Below, one piece after another: positions 16,394 through 24,907 of a stretch of DNA of 38,973 nt. The DNA lies in the NCBI GenBank assembly GCA_044358815.1, contig JBIKNH010000011.1:1-38973 (forward strand). Reading direction: 5' to 3'. The notes below the pieces were generated by a model. The model was not told where the DNA came from and made no database searches. It was given only the letters and a program-made list of their open reading frames with translations. Each line of letters starts with the position of its first letter. Position 1 is the first letter of the stretch. Origin of the DNA: JBAXSK01 sp044358815 (lineage in GTDB: Bacteria; Cyanobacteriota; Cyanobacteriia; Pseudanabaenales; Pseudanabaenaceae). The position numbers and the translations under genes are program-made.

Positions 16394-17764
16394 TTAATCA
16401 ACCTCTAAAACTACAAGGGTCATATCATCAGTATGAGTATTCCCTTCGCCAATGAAATTCTGTACTTCCTGAAACAGATAATCTAAAATCATTTGCGGTC
16501 GGGTGATCTGATCGCTTAAAGGAATACAAGTCTGACAAGCCCAGTCTAAGGCTTTACGCAGGTTTTCTTCGTCAAAACGTTCGCCGTTGGGATTGGCGGC
16601 TTCGGTAAACCCATCAGTATAGTAAATCACTACGTCCCCAGTTTCTAGAGTAATGGTGCTTTCTTCATAGGTAGAGGCTACATCTAGTCCAATCAATGCC
16701 CCAAGGGTATCGAGGGCTTGAATTGTGCGGTTTCTAGCACGCCACAACAGCGCCGGATTATGGGCAGCATTACTGAAAGATAGGGTTTTCGTGTGGGGAT
16801 CATATTCGGAATAAAACATCGTCAGAAATCGATGGGAGCGCTCTAGATCGTCGTACATGGCTTCATTTAAGTGCGCCAAGACCTGACGAGGAGAATGGTT
16901 GTTCAATACCTCAGCCCGTAACATCCCCCTAGTCATGGTCATAATTAAGCCCGCTGGCACGCCCTTCCCCATCACATCACCAACAACAAAACTCCAGCGT
17001 CCCCCTTTTTGAATCGGAATAAAATCATAGTAGTCACCACCGACGCGGCTAGCGGTCAAACAGGCAGCAGACAAACTCACCCCTTGAATTACTGGAAAAG
17101 TGCGTGGTAACAATTGCCGTTGAATTTCCGCCCCAATTTCTAGCTCCCGATCTTGCCGTTCTTTTTTGATTAATTCTGTGGTTAGCTCGTGGTTTTCGAG
17201 GCCGACGGAGGTTTGATCTGCCACCAGACGCATCAGACTCCGTTTGTTGTCATTCCAGCCGTAGTCTGGTTTGTGGCTGAAAATATAAAGCCGCCCCCGC
17301 ACGTTATTTTTAACTAAAATCGATGTACCAAACAAATGCATATCCGCCCCTAGGTAACGGCTGACCATTTCATCTAGGGCAGCGGTAGACCCAGAAAATA
17401 CCTGCTGAATGGCTTGTTCAATGGCGGTACGCACCTGTTGCGGTTGCACTGCCCGATCACTAGTTTCAGGGCAATGGAGGGACTCCAGGCGCATTTGCCC
17501 ACTGGGTTTAAATAAAATCAATGCCCCACCGTCGGCATCGGTGACTCGACTGGCAATCAGGGGGATCAATTCTAGGAACTGGTTTAAGTTACTGAAACTG
17601 CGTAAGGCATAGCCCAGAAAACTCAATAATTCTTGGATTTTAGTTTGGTCTTGACTCAGGCGACGTAAGAGATCTTTGAGATCTTTGAGCATGACCACCG
17701 AACCGGTCTCGGTATCCGGTACAGGGACATGATTCTTTTTGCTAGGGGGCACAGATAGGGACAT
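16394..17764 (-). CDS. GAF-domain SpoIIE/RsbU-type serine phosphatase
   Basis: This 456-residue protein has a GAF-like sensor domain (about 45-195), a short coiled linker (about 197-215) and a PP2C/SpoIIE phosphatase domain (about 225-455). Metal-site motifs are VGGDYYDF (241-248), VVGDVMGKGVPA (260-271), YYTDGFTEA (381-389) and the terminal DDMTLVVLE (446-454). Proteins of this design dephosphorylate STAS-type anti-anti-sigma factors in partner-switching cascades. No STAS or RsbW-like kinase gene is in the window. The intact metal residues predict an active enzyme. The ligand of the GAF domain is unknown. Confidence 0.92.
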   Translation of the reverse strand: MSLSVPPSKKNHVPVPDTETGSVVMLKDLKDLLRRLSQDQTKIQELLSFLGYALRSFSNLNQFLELIPLIASRVTDADGGALILFKPSGQMRLESLHCPETSDRAVQPQQVRTAIEQAIQQVFSGSTAALDEMVSRYLGADMHLFGTSILVKNNVRGRLYIFSHKPDYGWNDNKRSLMRLVADQTSVGLENHELTTELIKKERQDRELEIGAEIQRQLLPRTFPVIQGVSLSAACLTASRVGGDYYDFIPIQKGGRWSFVVGDVMGKGVPAGLIMTMTRGMLRAEVLNNHSPRQVLAHLNEAMYDDLERSHRFLTMFYSEYDPHTKTLSFSNAAHNPALLWRARNRTIQALDTLGALIGLDVASTYEESTITLETGDVVIYYTDGFTEAANPNGERFDEENLRKALDWACQTCIPLSDQITRPQMILDYLFQEVQNFIGEGNTHTDDMTLVVLEVD

Positions 17765-18839
17765 AGTGCGAGCAACGCGGACGATACACGATAGGGGTAT
17801 GTCAACGCGAATTTAGTCCAATAGTTTAGCCTTTGTTGGCAAAAATGCATGATCTATATCTGGTTTTTTGGCAGTTTTTCCAGACATTAAGCAGAAAATT
17901 ACTGATTTAGTGGGGTGGGAGGAGATTATTTTATAAAAATTTAAGCTAAATTGCCTGGCTGCCCTAATGATGATTTTTATAAAATGCGAATAAATTATTC
18001 ATAGTTAGGGGGGATGTCATATTATCTTGACTTGTCATGATCCTAAAATATCATCGTGATTGTCGATAAAAATGCTGCTAAAACAGTTCAATCATTACTT
18101 CTCGATTATTCCTAGTTATCTAATTGTATAGATAATGATGATTGAGCTATTCAGTGCAAGATCTCTATATCCGAGTCTATATGCAGAGTATTTAAACAAC
18201 CACAGGAAACCACATGGACTATCAGAAACCATTGGGTGCTGTCTTTGTTGGATACAGACTTGACTTGAATAAACCAAATAACTTGATGAACCTTAGTTGC
18301 TTCTAGATGACCATGCTCTGTTCTTGCAGATACTTTTTTAAGTAGAAATCTCTAGATTATAAAGATGGTGCAAGAATTTTGACAAGATTCTTCCTTCTAG
18401 CAAATCCAACCCTGATAGGTTTACCCCCGATAAATTTATATTTGCCCAAGTATCTCCTATAGCAATCTTAGTTAGGCAGATCATGGTTAATTGTTATGAG
18501 TAATTGTCATAGGTAATTGATGTGCTAAATGCGGAAATACATCAAGGGTCTAGGCTACTTGGAACTATCTGGAACTCTTTTGAAAAGTCATCGCTTCAGG
18601 AGTAGCTGATTAAAGAATGGCTGCTGTTTGTCAGTAACTTGAGATTAGCGATCAAACTGTTATTTCTTACAATTTTTTGATGATTATTTTTTGCCATTAT
18701 TTAAATACTGTTTAACTTAAAACTGTTTTCATGAAAATCGTTTAAAGTAAAACTATTCAGGTGATGACTATTTCGATTACAACTTTCGATGACGACTATT
18801 TAAAGTAAACGCTTTCGTTTTTGCCATGTTTGGTGAGGT
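17765..18839. other. 1.1 kb gap before the hybrid kinase
   Basis: This AT-rich region lies between divergent genes. Seen are a three-copy 13-bp tandem repeat (18483-18521), repeated TTTAAAGTAAA words (around 18743 and 18799), and a 30-codon frame at 18214-18306 with AGGAA 5 bp upstream, which I do not regard as proven. No tRNA or recognisable RNA family is evident. Confidence 0.5.
18483..18521. repeat. 13-bp tandem repeat, 3 copies
   Basis: Units at 18483, 18496 and 18509 read ATGGTTAATTGTT, ATGAGTAATTGTC and ATAGGTAATTGAT. Confidence 0.75.
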
Positions 18840-21800
18840 ATGTCCATTAATTATCGCCTTTTAAAGCGTCTTTTAAACCGCTTTTTAAACTACTTTCTCA
18901 ACCATCTTTTAAATTGGCATACGCATTCACGCAGCGCCTTGCCCATTGATACAACTCTCTGGGTTCGGGTTAGTCTATCAAGTGGACTGCTCTATTTTAT
19001 TACGGCGATTATCTCCAACACATTAGCAATTCCGCCGTCCTATGCATCACCAATCTGGCTGGCTTCTGGGATTGCATTATTATGTTTTCTGAATTGGCAA
19101 TGGCAGTCTGCACTGGGAATTTGGCTGGGTTCCTTTGCCCTTAATATTTATGTCAGCGTAGGTGTGAATCATAATGCTTCATGGAAAGCATGGGCTGTTA
19201 GTTTCCTAATTGGATTTGGGGCTTTTCTTCAGGCGTATTTAGGTGATATTGTTGCCCGACGTTTGTTAAGAAATCCAGCTTGGATCGATACTACCAAAGG
19301 TTTAAGTATTTACTTTCTGCTTATGGGACCATTAGTGTGTCTGACTAGTGCCACCTGGGGAAATTTCTGGCTGTTGATGTTTCATATTATTAATCCGCCA
19401 ATCATTTTTATGTCTTGGTTAACTTGGTGGATTGGCGATATATTAGGGGTTTTAACTGTTTTACCAGTTAGTTTGTTGTGGCTACTGAACGAACGCCGCA
19501 TTACAACAAAACAATTTATGGCATATATCTTGCCATTGATTCTAGCTATTTTAGTCACGCTGGTTTTATTCCTCAATGTGCGTGAAACGGAAAGGAAACG
19601 TGTTTACGATATTTTTGAACGAGATACCCAGATAATTACACAGTTAATTCACGACAAATTAAATGTTTCCATAGAGCTACTGTATGCATTTAGTGGCTTG
19701 TATCACAGTAACAATGTTTCTAATTTATCTAATGTTGATCTTCCTAACCGTGCCCTGAGTGATATGGCACCCTCGATAGAACCAACTGAATATCAGGCTA
19801 AATCTAATGATGGAAAAAGTGATAGAAAATATTTAGGAGATCAAGGTCGGAGTAAATCGTCATCAGAATTTATTTTTGAACAAAATCCTGAAGTGTTTCA
19901 AAGATTTGCTCAACAACTATTAAAAGATAAGCCTGGGATTAACTTTGTAGCTTGGGTGCCAAAAGTTAATCCTCATAAACAAGGACAACTAGCAGAAATT
20001 GGTCAAAGAAATTACGGTAACTATTTTAAGTTCTATGAGTATAATTATAATGGAAAAATTACAGGTATTAAGTCAGAAAAAACGATTTATCCCATATTTT
20101 TAATCGCGCCGTTGATTATTGAAGACGGCACAGAAATTCTGGGTTTGAATGTTGCCTCAAATTCCAACCAATTGAATGCTATTAATCAAGCAATTGATAC
20201 CGGTAAACCCACTGCTACTGCACCAATTCACGATTCTATTACTAATAAAATCAATCATACAATTGATGTATTTCTACCAATTTATTACGAAGAAGAGCCT
20301 GAACTAAATTTACAGAGTGTCAGACAAAAGCAGGCTAGTTTAGTTGGCTTAATGTTAATTAATCTGCAATTTTCAGGGCTACTAAATCCAGTGGTAAATC
20401 GATCTTTGCCTGAGGGCATGTTATTACGTATCATAGATAGTGCTGAGTTTCCTTCGCTTAATTCCAATAGTTCTAATAGTTCTAATAGTTCTAATAAGTT
20501 TAACTCTTCACACAAATCAATTGTATTAGATACGAATGCTAAAAATTATCCACGTTATTTATTAGGAGAATTTTCCAGTGGTTTGATAAAGGCACGTTCA
20601 CCACATTTGAAGAAATCAATAAGCCTAAATTTGGCAAATCATCAGTGGTTATTAGCCTTTTATGCCGATGATAATTATTATTTGACATTGCATAATGATC
20701 AGCCTTGGTTAGTGCTATTTGGCGGTATTTTACTAACTAGTTTATTTGGCGCTTTTTTAGTTACGATCTCCCGCCGCACTGAAGCCGTAGAGAGTTTAGT
20801 TGAACGACGTACCACAGAATTAAAACAAGCCCAAGCGGAAGCCATCGCTGCATCCCTTGTTGCTGAAAAAGCGAATCAGGCTAAAAGTAATTTCCTGGCT
20901 GTGATGAGCCATGAACTACGCACACCCATGAATGGCGTTCTAGGAATGGTTAACTCTTTGTTGGATACGGAATTAGATGCCCAGCAGCGAGATTTTGCCC
21001 AGACAATTTATACGAGTGGTCAAAATCTTTTGTCTTTGCTCAATGAAATTCTAGACTTTGCCAAAATTGAAGCCAAACGTTTAGAAATAGAACTTACTCC
21101 GGTGCAGATTTATGACTGTGTGGAGAAGGCTATAGCTCTGATGCACCCTGCCGCTGCTGAGAAGAATTTAACGATCATCTATGATTTCGATCCGATGATG
21201 CCAGTGTGGTTTCTGACCGATGGTAATCGCCTACGCCAGATTCTACTCAATTTAATTGGCAATGCTATTAAGTTTACGCAGCAGGGAGAAATTATTATCA
21301 CGGTTCGTGCCCATTTTTTAGAACCAGATGTAGAGCCAGATCTAGAATGCGATAATCGCGATTTATCACTGATAAAACCAGAACTACATGTCAGTTCTGA
21401 TAAGAGTCAATGGCATGGTTGGTCAGATCCCGAAGCAGTTTCTATAATTCAGGAAATTATCAATCATGGAACAGACTATCAAATCACTTTTAGCATCCAA
21501 GATTCAGGAATTGGTATTGCTGATGCAGATCTAGAGCAACTGTTCAAGCCTTTCAGCCAAGCAGATAATTCTATTTCTCGGCGTTATGGCGGCACAGGGT
21601 TAGGTTTGGCTATTTGTAAGGAACTATGTAAGCTGCTGGGCGGAAGTATTCATGTAACTAGTCACGTAAATCAAGGTTCCACTTTTACCTTTAATATTCT
21701 GGCTTATGGGATTCCCACAGATATGGCGGTCCGTTTTGGGCAAGATCTACCGATCTATGCTATTCCCAGTAAACTGAATAGTCGCAGGTTTCTCTTAATT

Positions 21801-22742
21801 GGCAAATCGGAACTGAAACTACAAGTTATAGTACGTCAACTACGATTTTGGCAGGCTGATCTTTATATCGCATCTGATTTGATCGAAGCTTGGGAATATC
21901 TTGATCAATTATCTAGTGAGATCTCCTCTAGAAGTGGTTTGTCTGAATCTCAACCCGTTTTAGATGAAATTTTAGATGGAATTATTGTATTCATGAAACA
22001 GTTTACAGATTATAGGACATGGCTGCAACAGGTGCGTAATCTGGAATTTGGACTTAATTTGCCAATCATCTTAATTGCTTCTAGTTCTGAAGAAAGGATG
22101 GTTAGCGCCCCAATTTTAGAGCAAGATCTATATACTAAGATTATTACGGAACCTGTTAAAGCTTCAGTGCTTTATCACACCTATGATCAGTTGACCCAAG
22201 ATCCTAAAACTTCATCTTTTGCGGAAAACCCATCGCTTGTAATTGACTCTTCTTTAGATCAGTCTCTTTTAAGTCAGTCGCTCTTAAATGAATCGCCTCT
22301 CCAAGAAAATACCTTAGATATACAATCACTAATTCCACCACTAATAGACGAAATAACTAAACCTGAACCAATTAAGATTTTATTAGCAGAAGATAATGTA
22401 GTTAATCAAAAAGTAGCCTTATGGTCATTAAAGAAACTAGGTTATACTGCCACAGTGGTTAACAATGGTCAGGAGGTGATTACTGCTTTAGCACAGCAAC
22501 AATTTGATATAATCTTTATGGACATACAAATGCCTGAAATGAATGGCTTAGAAGCAACTAAAGCCATTCGCAACCATGAAGGAGCACAACCTTATATCAT
22601 TGCCATGACTGCTCAAACTAGAGATGAAGATCGTGATCTTTGCTTTGATGTGGGAATGCAAGATTTTGTCACTAAGCCTTTTCACTTAAAGGATTTAGCC
22701 CAAGCTTTAGATAAGGCAATCTACAATTTATCACACAATTAA
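18840..22742 (+). CDS. MASE1-CHASE hybrid sensor histidine kinase with C-terminal receiver
   Basis: In this 1300-residue membrane kinase, residues about 40-245 are a MASE1-type multi-helix sensor. About 255-600 are an extracytoplasmic CHASE-like domain (PGINFVAWVPKV; ILGLNVASN; AIDTGKPTATAPI), with a helix near 630-650. The HisKA box SHELRTPMNG has phosphoacceptor H691. The ATPase domain shows LNLIGNAIKFT, DSGIGI and GGTGLGLAICKELCKLLGG. A degenerate receiver-like segment (about 978-1095) has no clear acidic pocket. The final receiver has D1228 (FMDIQMPEMNG) and TKPF. CHASE domains sense small extracellular ligands, here unknown. The N-terminus contains a tetrapeptide repeat coded by 12-bp units, and an NSS triplet run is found near residue 545. 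Confidence 0.92.
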   Translation: MSINYRLLKRLLNRFLNYFLNHLLNWHTHSRSALPIDTTLWVRVSLSSGLLYFITAIISNTLAIPPSYASPIWLASGIALLCFLNWQWQSALGIWLGSFALNIYVSVGVNHNASWKAWAVSFLIGFGAFLQAYLGDIVARRLLRNPAWIDTTKGLSIYFLLMGPLVCLTSATWGNFWLLMFHIINPPIIFMSWLTWWIGDILGVLTVLPVSLLWLLNERRITTKQFMAYILPLILAILVTLVLFLNVRETERKRVYDIFERDTQIITQLIHDKLNVSIELLYAFSGLYHSNNVSNLSNVDLPNRALSDMAPSIEPTEYQAKSNDGKSDRKYLGDQGRSKSSSEFIFEQNPEVFQRFAQQLLKDKPGINFVAWVPKVNPHKQGQLAEIGQRNYGNYFKFYEYNYNGKITGIKSEKTIYPIFLIAPLIIEDGTEILGLNVASNSNQLNAINQAIDTGKPTATAPIHDSITNKINHTIDVFLPIYYEEEPELNLQSVRQKQASLVGLMLINLQFSGLLNPVVNRSLPEGMLLRIIDSAEFPSLNSNSSNSSNSSNKFNSSHKSIVLDTNAKNYPRYLLGEFSSGLIKARSPHLKKSISLNLANHQWLLAFYADDNYYLTLHNDQPWLVLFGGILLTSLFGAFLVTISRRTEAVESLVERRTTELKQAQAEAIAASLVAEKANQAKSNFLAVMSHELRTPMNGVLGMVNSLLDTELDAQQRDFAQTIYTSGQNLLSLLNEILDFAKIEAKRLEIELTPVQIYDCVEKAIALMHPAAAEKNLTIIYDFDPMMPVWFLTDGNRLRQILLNLIGNAIKFTQQGEIIITVRAHFLEPDVEPDLECDNRDLSLIKPELHVSSDKSQWHGWSDPEAVSIIQEIINHGTDYQITFSIQDSGIGIADADLEQLFKPFSQADNSISRRYGGTGLGLAICKELCKLLGGSIHVTSHVNQGSTFTFNILAYGIPTDMAVRFGQDLPIYAIPSKLNSRRFLLIGKSELKLQVIVRQLRFWQADLYIASDLIEAWEYLDQLSSEISSRSGLSESQPVLDEILDGIIVFMKQFTDYRTWLQQVRNLEFGLNLPIILIASSSEERMVSAPILEQDLYTKIITEPVKASVLYHTYDQLTQDPKTSSFAENPSLVIDSSLDQSLLSQSLLNESPLQENTLDIQSLIPPLIDEITKPEPIKILLAEDNVVNQKVALWSLKKLGYTATVVNNGQEVITALAQQQFDIIFMDIQMPEMNGLEATKAIRNHEGAQPYIIAMTAQTRDEDRDLCFDVGMQDFVTKPFHLKDLAQALDKAIYNLSHN
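18856..18915. repeat. 12-bp tandem repeat inside the kinase gene, about 5 copies
   Basis: Diverged 12-bp units (such as CTTTTAAAGCGT, CTTTTAAACCGC, TTTTTAAACTAC and CTTTTAAATTGG) encode (L/F)-(L)-(N/K)-X five times: LLKR, LLNR, FLNY, FLNH, LLNW. The reading frame is kept because the period is a multiple of three. Confidence 0.75.
20464..20500. repeat. 9-bp coding microsatellite
   Basis: AATAGTTCT is iterated three to four times and encodes the NSS-NSS-NSS run of the kinase's CHASE region. It probably forms a surface loop that tolerates length change. Confidence 0.7.
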
Positions 22743-22805
22743 CGGTTTTTATTGATTTGATGCCTGAGTTCAATTCTGATTAAGATCTTTATTTATTGTT
22801 TGCGT

Positions 22806-23471
22806 TCATCGTTGATAATTTGACCAATATTCTAAACCTAAAACACCTAAAATTGATAAAACTAAAACCGTTCCCACCCAGAAAATTGCTGCATTTAAAT
22901 CACCACTTTCCACCGCAAAATATAAGGCAATGGGAATAGTTTGCGTTTCGCCAGGGATATTCCCCGCTAACATCAGAGTTGCGCCAAATTCTCCTAACGC
23001 ACGGGCAAAAGCCAAAATAATTCCCGCGATGATTCCAGGGGCGGCTAGGGGTAAAGCAATCTGTTGAAATACCGTTAATTCTGAAGCCCCATCTAATCTA
23101 GCTGCATCGAGTAATAGAGGCTCAATTTGACTAAAAGCCGCCACGGCAGCACGATACATTAAAGGGAATGCCACCACTGCCGCCGCAATCACCGCGCCAT
23201 GCCAAGAAAAAACTAATCGCAGTTCCCATTGATTTAAAATTCTACCAATTAAACTATTTTTGCCAAGAAGTAATAGCAGGATAAAGCCGATTACCGTCGG
23301 TGGTAAGAGTAAGGGAATTAAGAAAATGTTCTCAATTACGACACGATAGGGATGACGATAGTTATAGAGTTTATAGGCTGCCACCGTCCCACAGATTGTC
23401 ACAATCAGTGTCGCTAAAAAACTGACCCGCAACGAAATCCATAATGGTGCTAAATCCGGTAAGACTGTCAT
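22806..23471 (-). CDS. modB: Molybdate ABC transporter permease
   Basis: This 221-residue inner-membrane permease has about five transmembrane helices. IPLLLPPTVIGFILLLLLGK and the loop RALGEFGATLMLAGNIPGET are ModB hallmarks. The EAA motif for contact with the ATPase reads AARLDGASELTVFQQIALPL followed by AAPG. Length is normal for ModB. modA (binding protein) and modC (ATPase) are not in the window, so the gene is separated from its partners, or a ModBC fusion lies elsewhere. It converges with the hybrid kinase, 63 bp apart. ATG is the start; no strong ribosome site. Confidence 0.92.
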   Translation of the reverse strand: MTVLPDLAPLWISLRVSFLATLIVTICGTVAAYKLYNYRHPYRVVIENIFLIPLLLPPTVIGFILLLLLGKNSLIGRILNQWELRLVFSWHGAVIAAAVVAFPLMYRAAVAAFSQIEPLLLDAARLDGASELTVFQQIALPLAAPGIIAGIILAFARALGEFGATLMLAGNIPGETQTIPIALYFAVESGDLNAAIFWVGTVLVLSILGVLGLEYWSNYQR

Positions 23472-23622
23472 TACCCCTTGATTAACTATTCTCCTAATGA
23501 ATTATTATTTTATGAACGATTCTCCCATGAATTGCCCATGAATCTTTCCTAAGGAATTCCCTAAACAACTTCTTAACTACTTCCTAATTACTGTTTTCTA
23601 ACTAATTTAAGATAAACCATTT

Positions 23623-23664
23623 AAAACAAGTAATTCAAAACAAGTAATTGGAAACAAGTAATTG
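23623..23664. repeat. 14-bp tandem repeat, 3 copies
   Basis: Units at 23623, 23637 and 23651 read AAAACAAGTAATTC, AAAACAAGTAATTG and GAAACAAGTAATTG. Confidence 0.85.
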
Positions 23665-23673
23665 GAAATAACC

Positions 23674-23701
23674 AACTTAAATTAACTAACTTAAATTAGC
23701 T
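23674..23701. repeat. 14-bp tandem repeat, 2 copies
   Basis: AACTTAAATTAACT (23674-23687) is followed by AACTTAAATTAGCT (23688-23701). It is unrelated in sequence to the array 10 bp upstream but has the same period. Confidence 0.8.
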
Positions 23702-24059
23702 AGTTTGAGAATCAACTTCTAGGATACAAAATATCATCACAATATTGTCACAGGGTTTCCATCAGGATTGATTAATGGGTGAATTTCCGTTCCCATTGGC
23801 TAAAATACACCTCAGTCTAACCCCAGCTAGCATAAATTGCCATAATCGCGATAAAATAAACCACATCCCTAGAAACCAGATCCCTAGATTGTTACTGTCA
23901 CTATTTTTCCTACGACAGCATCAGAGTTGCTTTTACTTTCCCCATCCTTTGACATGAATTGTTAGCATTAGCCCAATCGTCAATTTTATCCATAGTTGCC
24001 AGTGTGCCATCGCCAACTCAATAGCATTGTCAATTACTGCGTAGTTTTTTTAATTTTTT

Positions 24060-24791
24060 ATGCTATCAAAAGAACATCACAAATCACAGCCGCAGTCATC
24101 CTTAGGCTGTATCTTGGTAGTAGAAGACGAGTTTGTAATTAGAGACACGATGGCTCTAACCCTCAAAGAAGAAGGCTATGAGGTGTTAGTGGCTGAAGAT
24201 GGTCAGTCAGCCTTAAATTTAGCCAAGCGGGTGCAAAATTTAGATCTGATCATTATGGATGTGATGCTGCCAGCGATCAACGGGCTGGATCTTTGCCGTG
24301 TGTTGCGTCATGAGGGTAATCGCGTTCCTGTCCTGATGGTTAGCGCTAGAGGCAATGAGTCCGATCGCATTGTTGGCTTAGAGGTCGGGGCGGATGATTA
24401 TCTCTGTAAACCCTTTGGCATGAGGGAATTAGTCGCTCGGTGCCGTGCCTTATTGCGTCGTAGTCGCCAGCCTTCACCCAATGCTGAAGAGGGGCAAACA
24501 TTTCAGTTTGGCGAAATTACAATGTACCCCCAAGAATGTCGTGTGATGGTGCGGGGTACAGAGGTTAATCTTTCGCCAAAGGAATTTCGGATCTTAGAAC
24601 TTTTTATGAGTCGTCCCAGGCGGGTTTGGTCTAGGGAACAACTTCTCGAAAAAATCTGGGGTGCAGACTTCATTGGCGACAGTAAAACCGTTGATGTGCA
24701 TATCCGCTGGTTACGGGAAAAACTGGAAGATGATCCCAGCGAACCAAAACATTTGGTTACGGTCAGGGGTTTTGGTTATCGCTTAGGTTAG
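24060..24791 (+). CDS. OmpR/PhoB-family response regulator
   Basis: In this 243-residue regulator, the receiver domain (about 17-135) has the acidic pair in VVEDE (about 20-24), phospho-acceptor D67 (IIMDVMLPAINGLDL), a switch Ser/Thr in VSARG, and K117 (LCKPFG). The C-terminal winged helix (about 147-243) has LSPKEFRILELFMSRPRRVW, the recognition helix near SKTVDVHIRWLREKL, and ends VRGFGYRLG. The motifs IRDTMALTLKEEGYEV and NGLDLCRVLRHEGN recall cyanobacterial SphR-like phosphate regulators, but I would not assign that. The nearest kinase is the MASE1 hybrid 1.3 kb upstream, separated by modB, so the cognate kinase is unknown. Confidence 0.9.
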   Translation: MLSKEHHKSQPQSSLGCILVVEDEFVIRDTMALTLKEEGYEVLVAEDGQSALNLAKRVQNLDLIIMDVMLPAINGLDLCRVLRHEGNRVPVLMVSARGNESDRIVGLEVGADDYLCKPFGMRELVARCRALLRRSRQPSPNAEEGQTFQFGEITMYPQECRVMVRGTEVNLSPKEFRILELFMSRPRRVWSREQLLEKIWGADFIGDSKTVDVHIRWLREKLEDDPSEPKHLVTVRGFGYRLG

Positions 24792-24907
24792 ATTAGCGGT
24801 TTGGTTTTAGCGGCTTAGTTTGCCTGAACCATTTGGTTTAAGTTGGCAATGCCCTTTAAGCCCCTGTAAGCAGCAAGTTTCGAGTAGTGACTTTTGAGTA
24901 GTGACTA

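Larger units (their letters stand above)
23472..24059. other. modB-response regulator divergent gap
   Basis: This 588-bp AT-rich gap contains a 14-bp three-copy array (23623-23664) and a second 14-bp two-copy array (23674-23701). Both probably lie near the modB promoter. No gene is supported; a 60-codon frame at 23775-23957 has ordinary non-coding composition. Confidence 0.5.

Noticed and set aside
18214..18306. 30-codon frame starting MDYQKPLGAVFVGYRLDL with AGGAA upstream
   Set aside because: The ribosome site is plausible, but the length is too short and no known small protein matches; not supported enough to list as a gene.
23775..23957. 60-codon plus-strand frame in the modB-response regulator gap
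   Set aside because: No ribosome site, low-complexity composition and no domain-like pattern.
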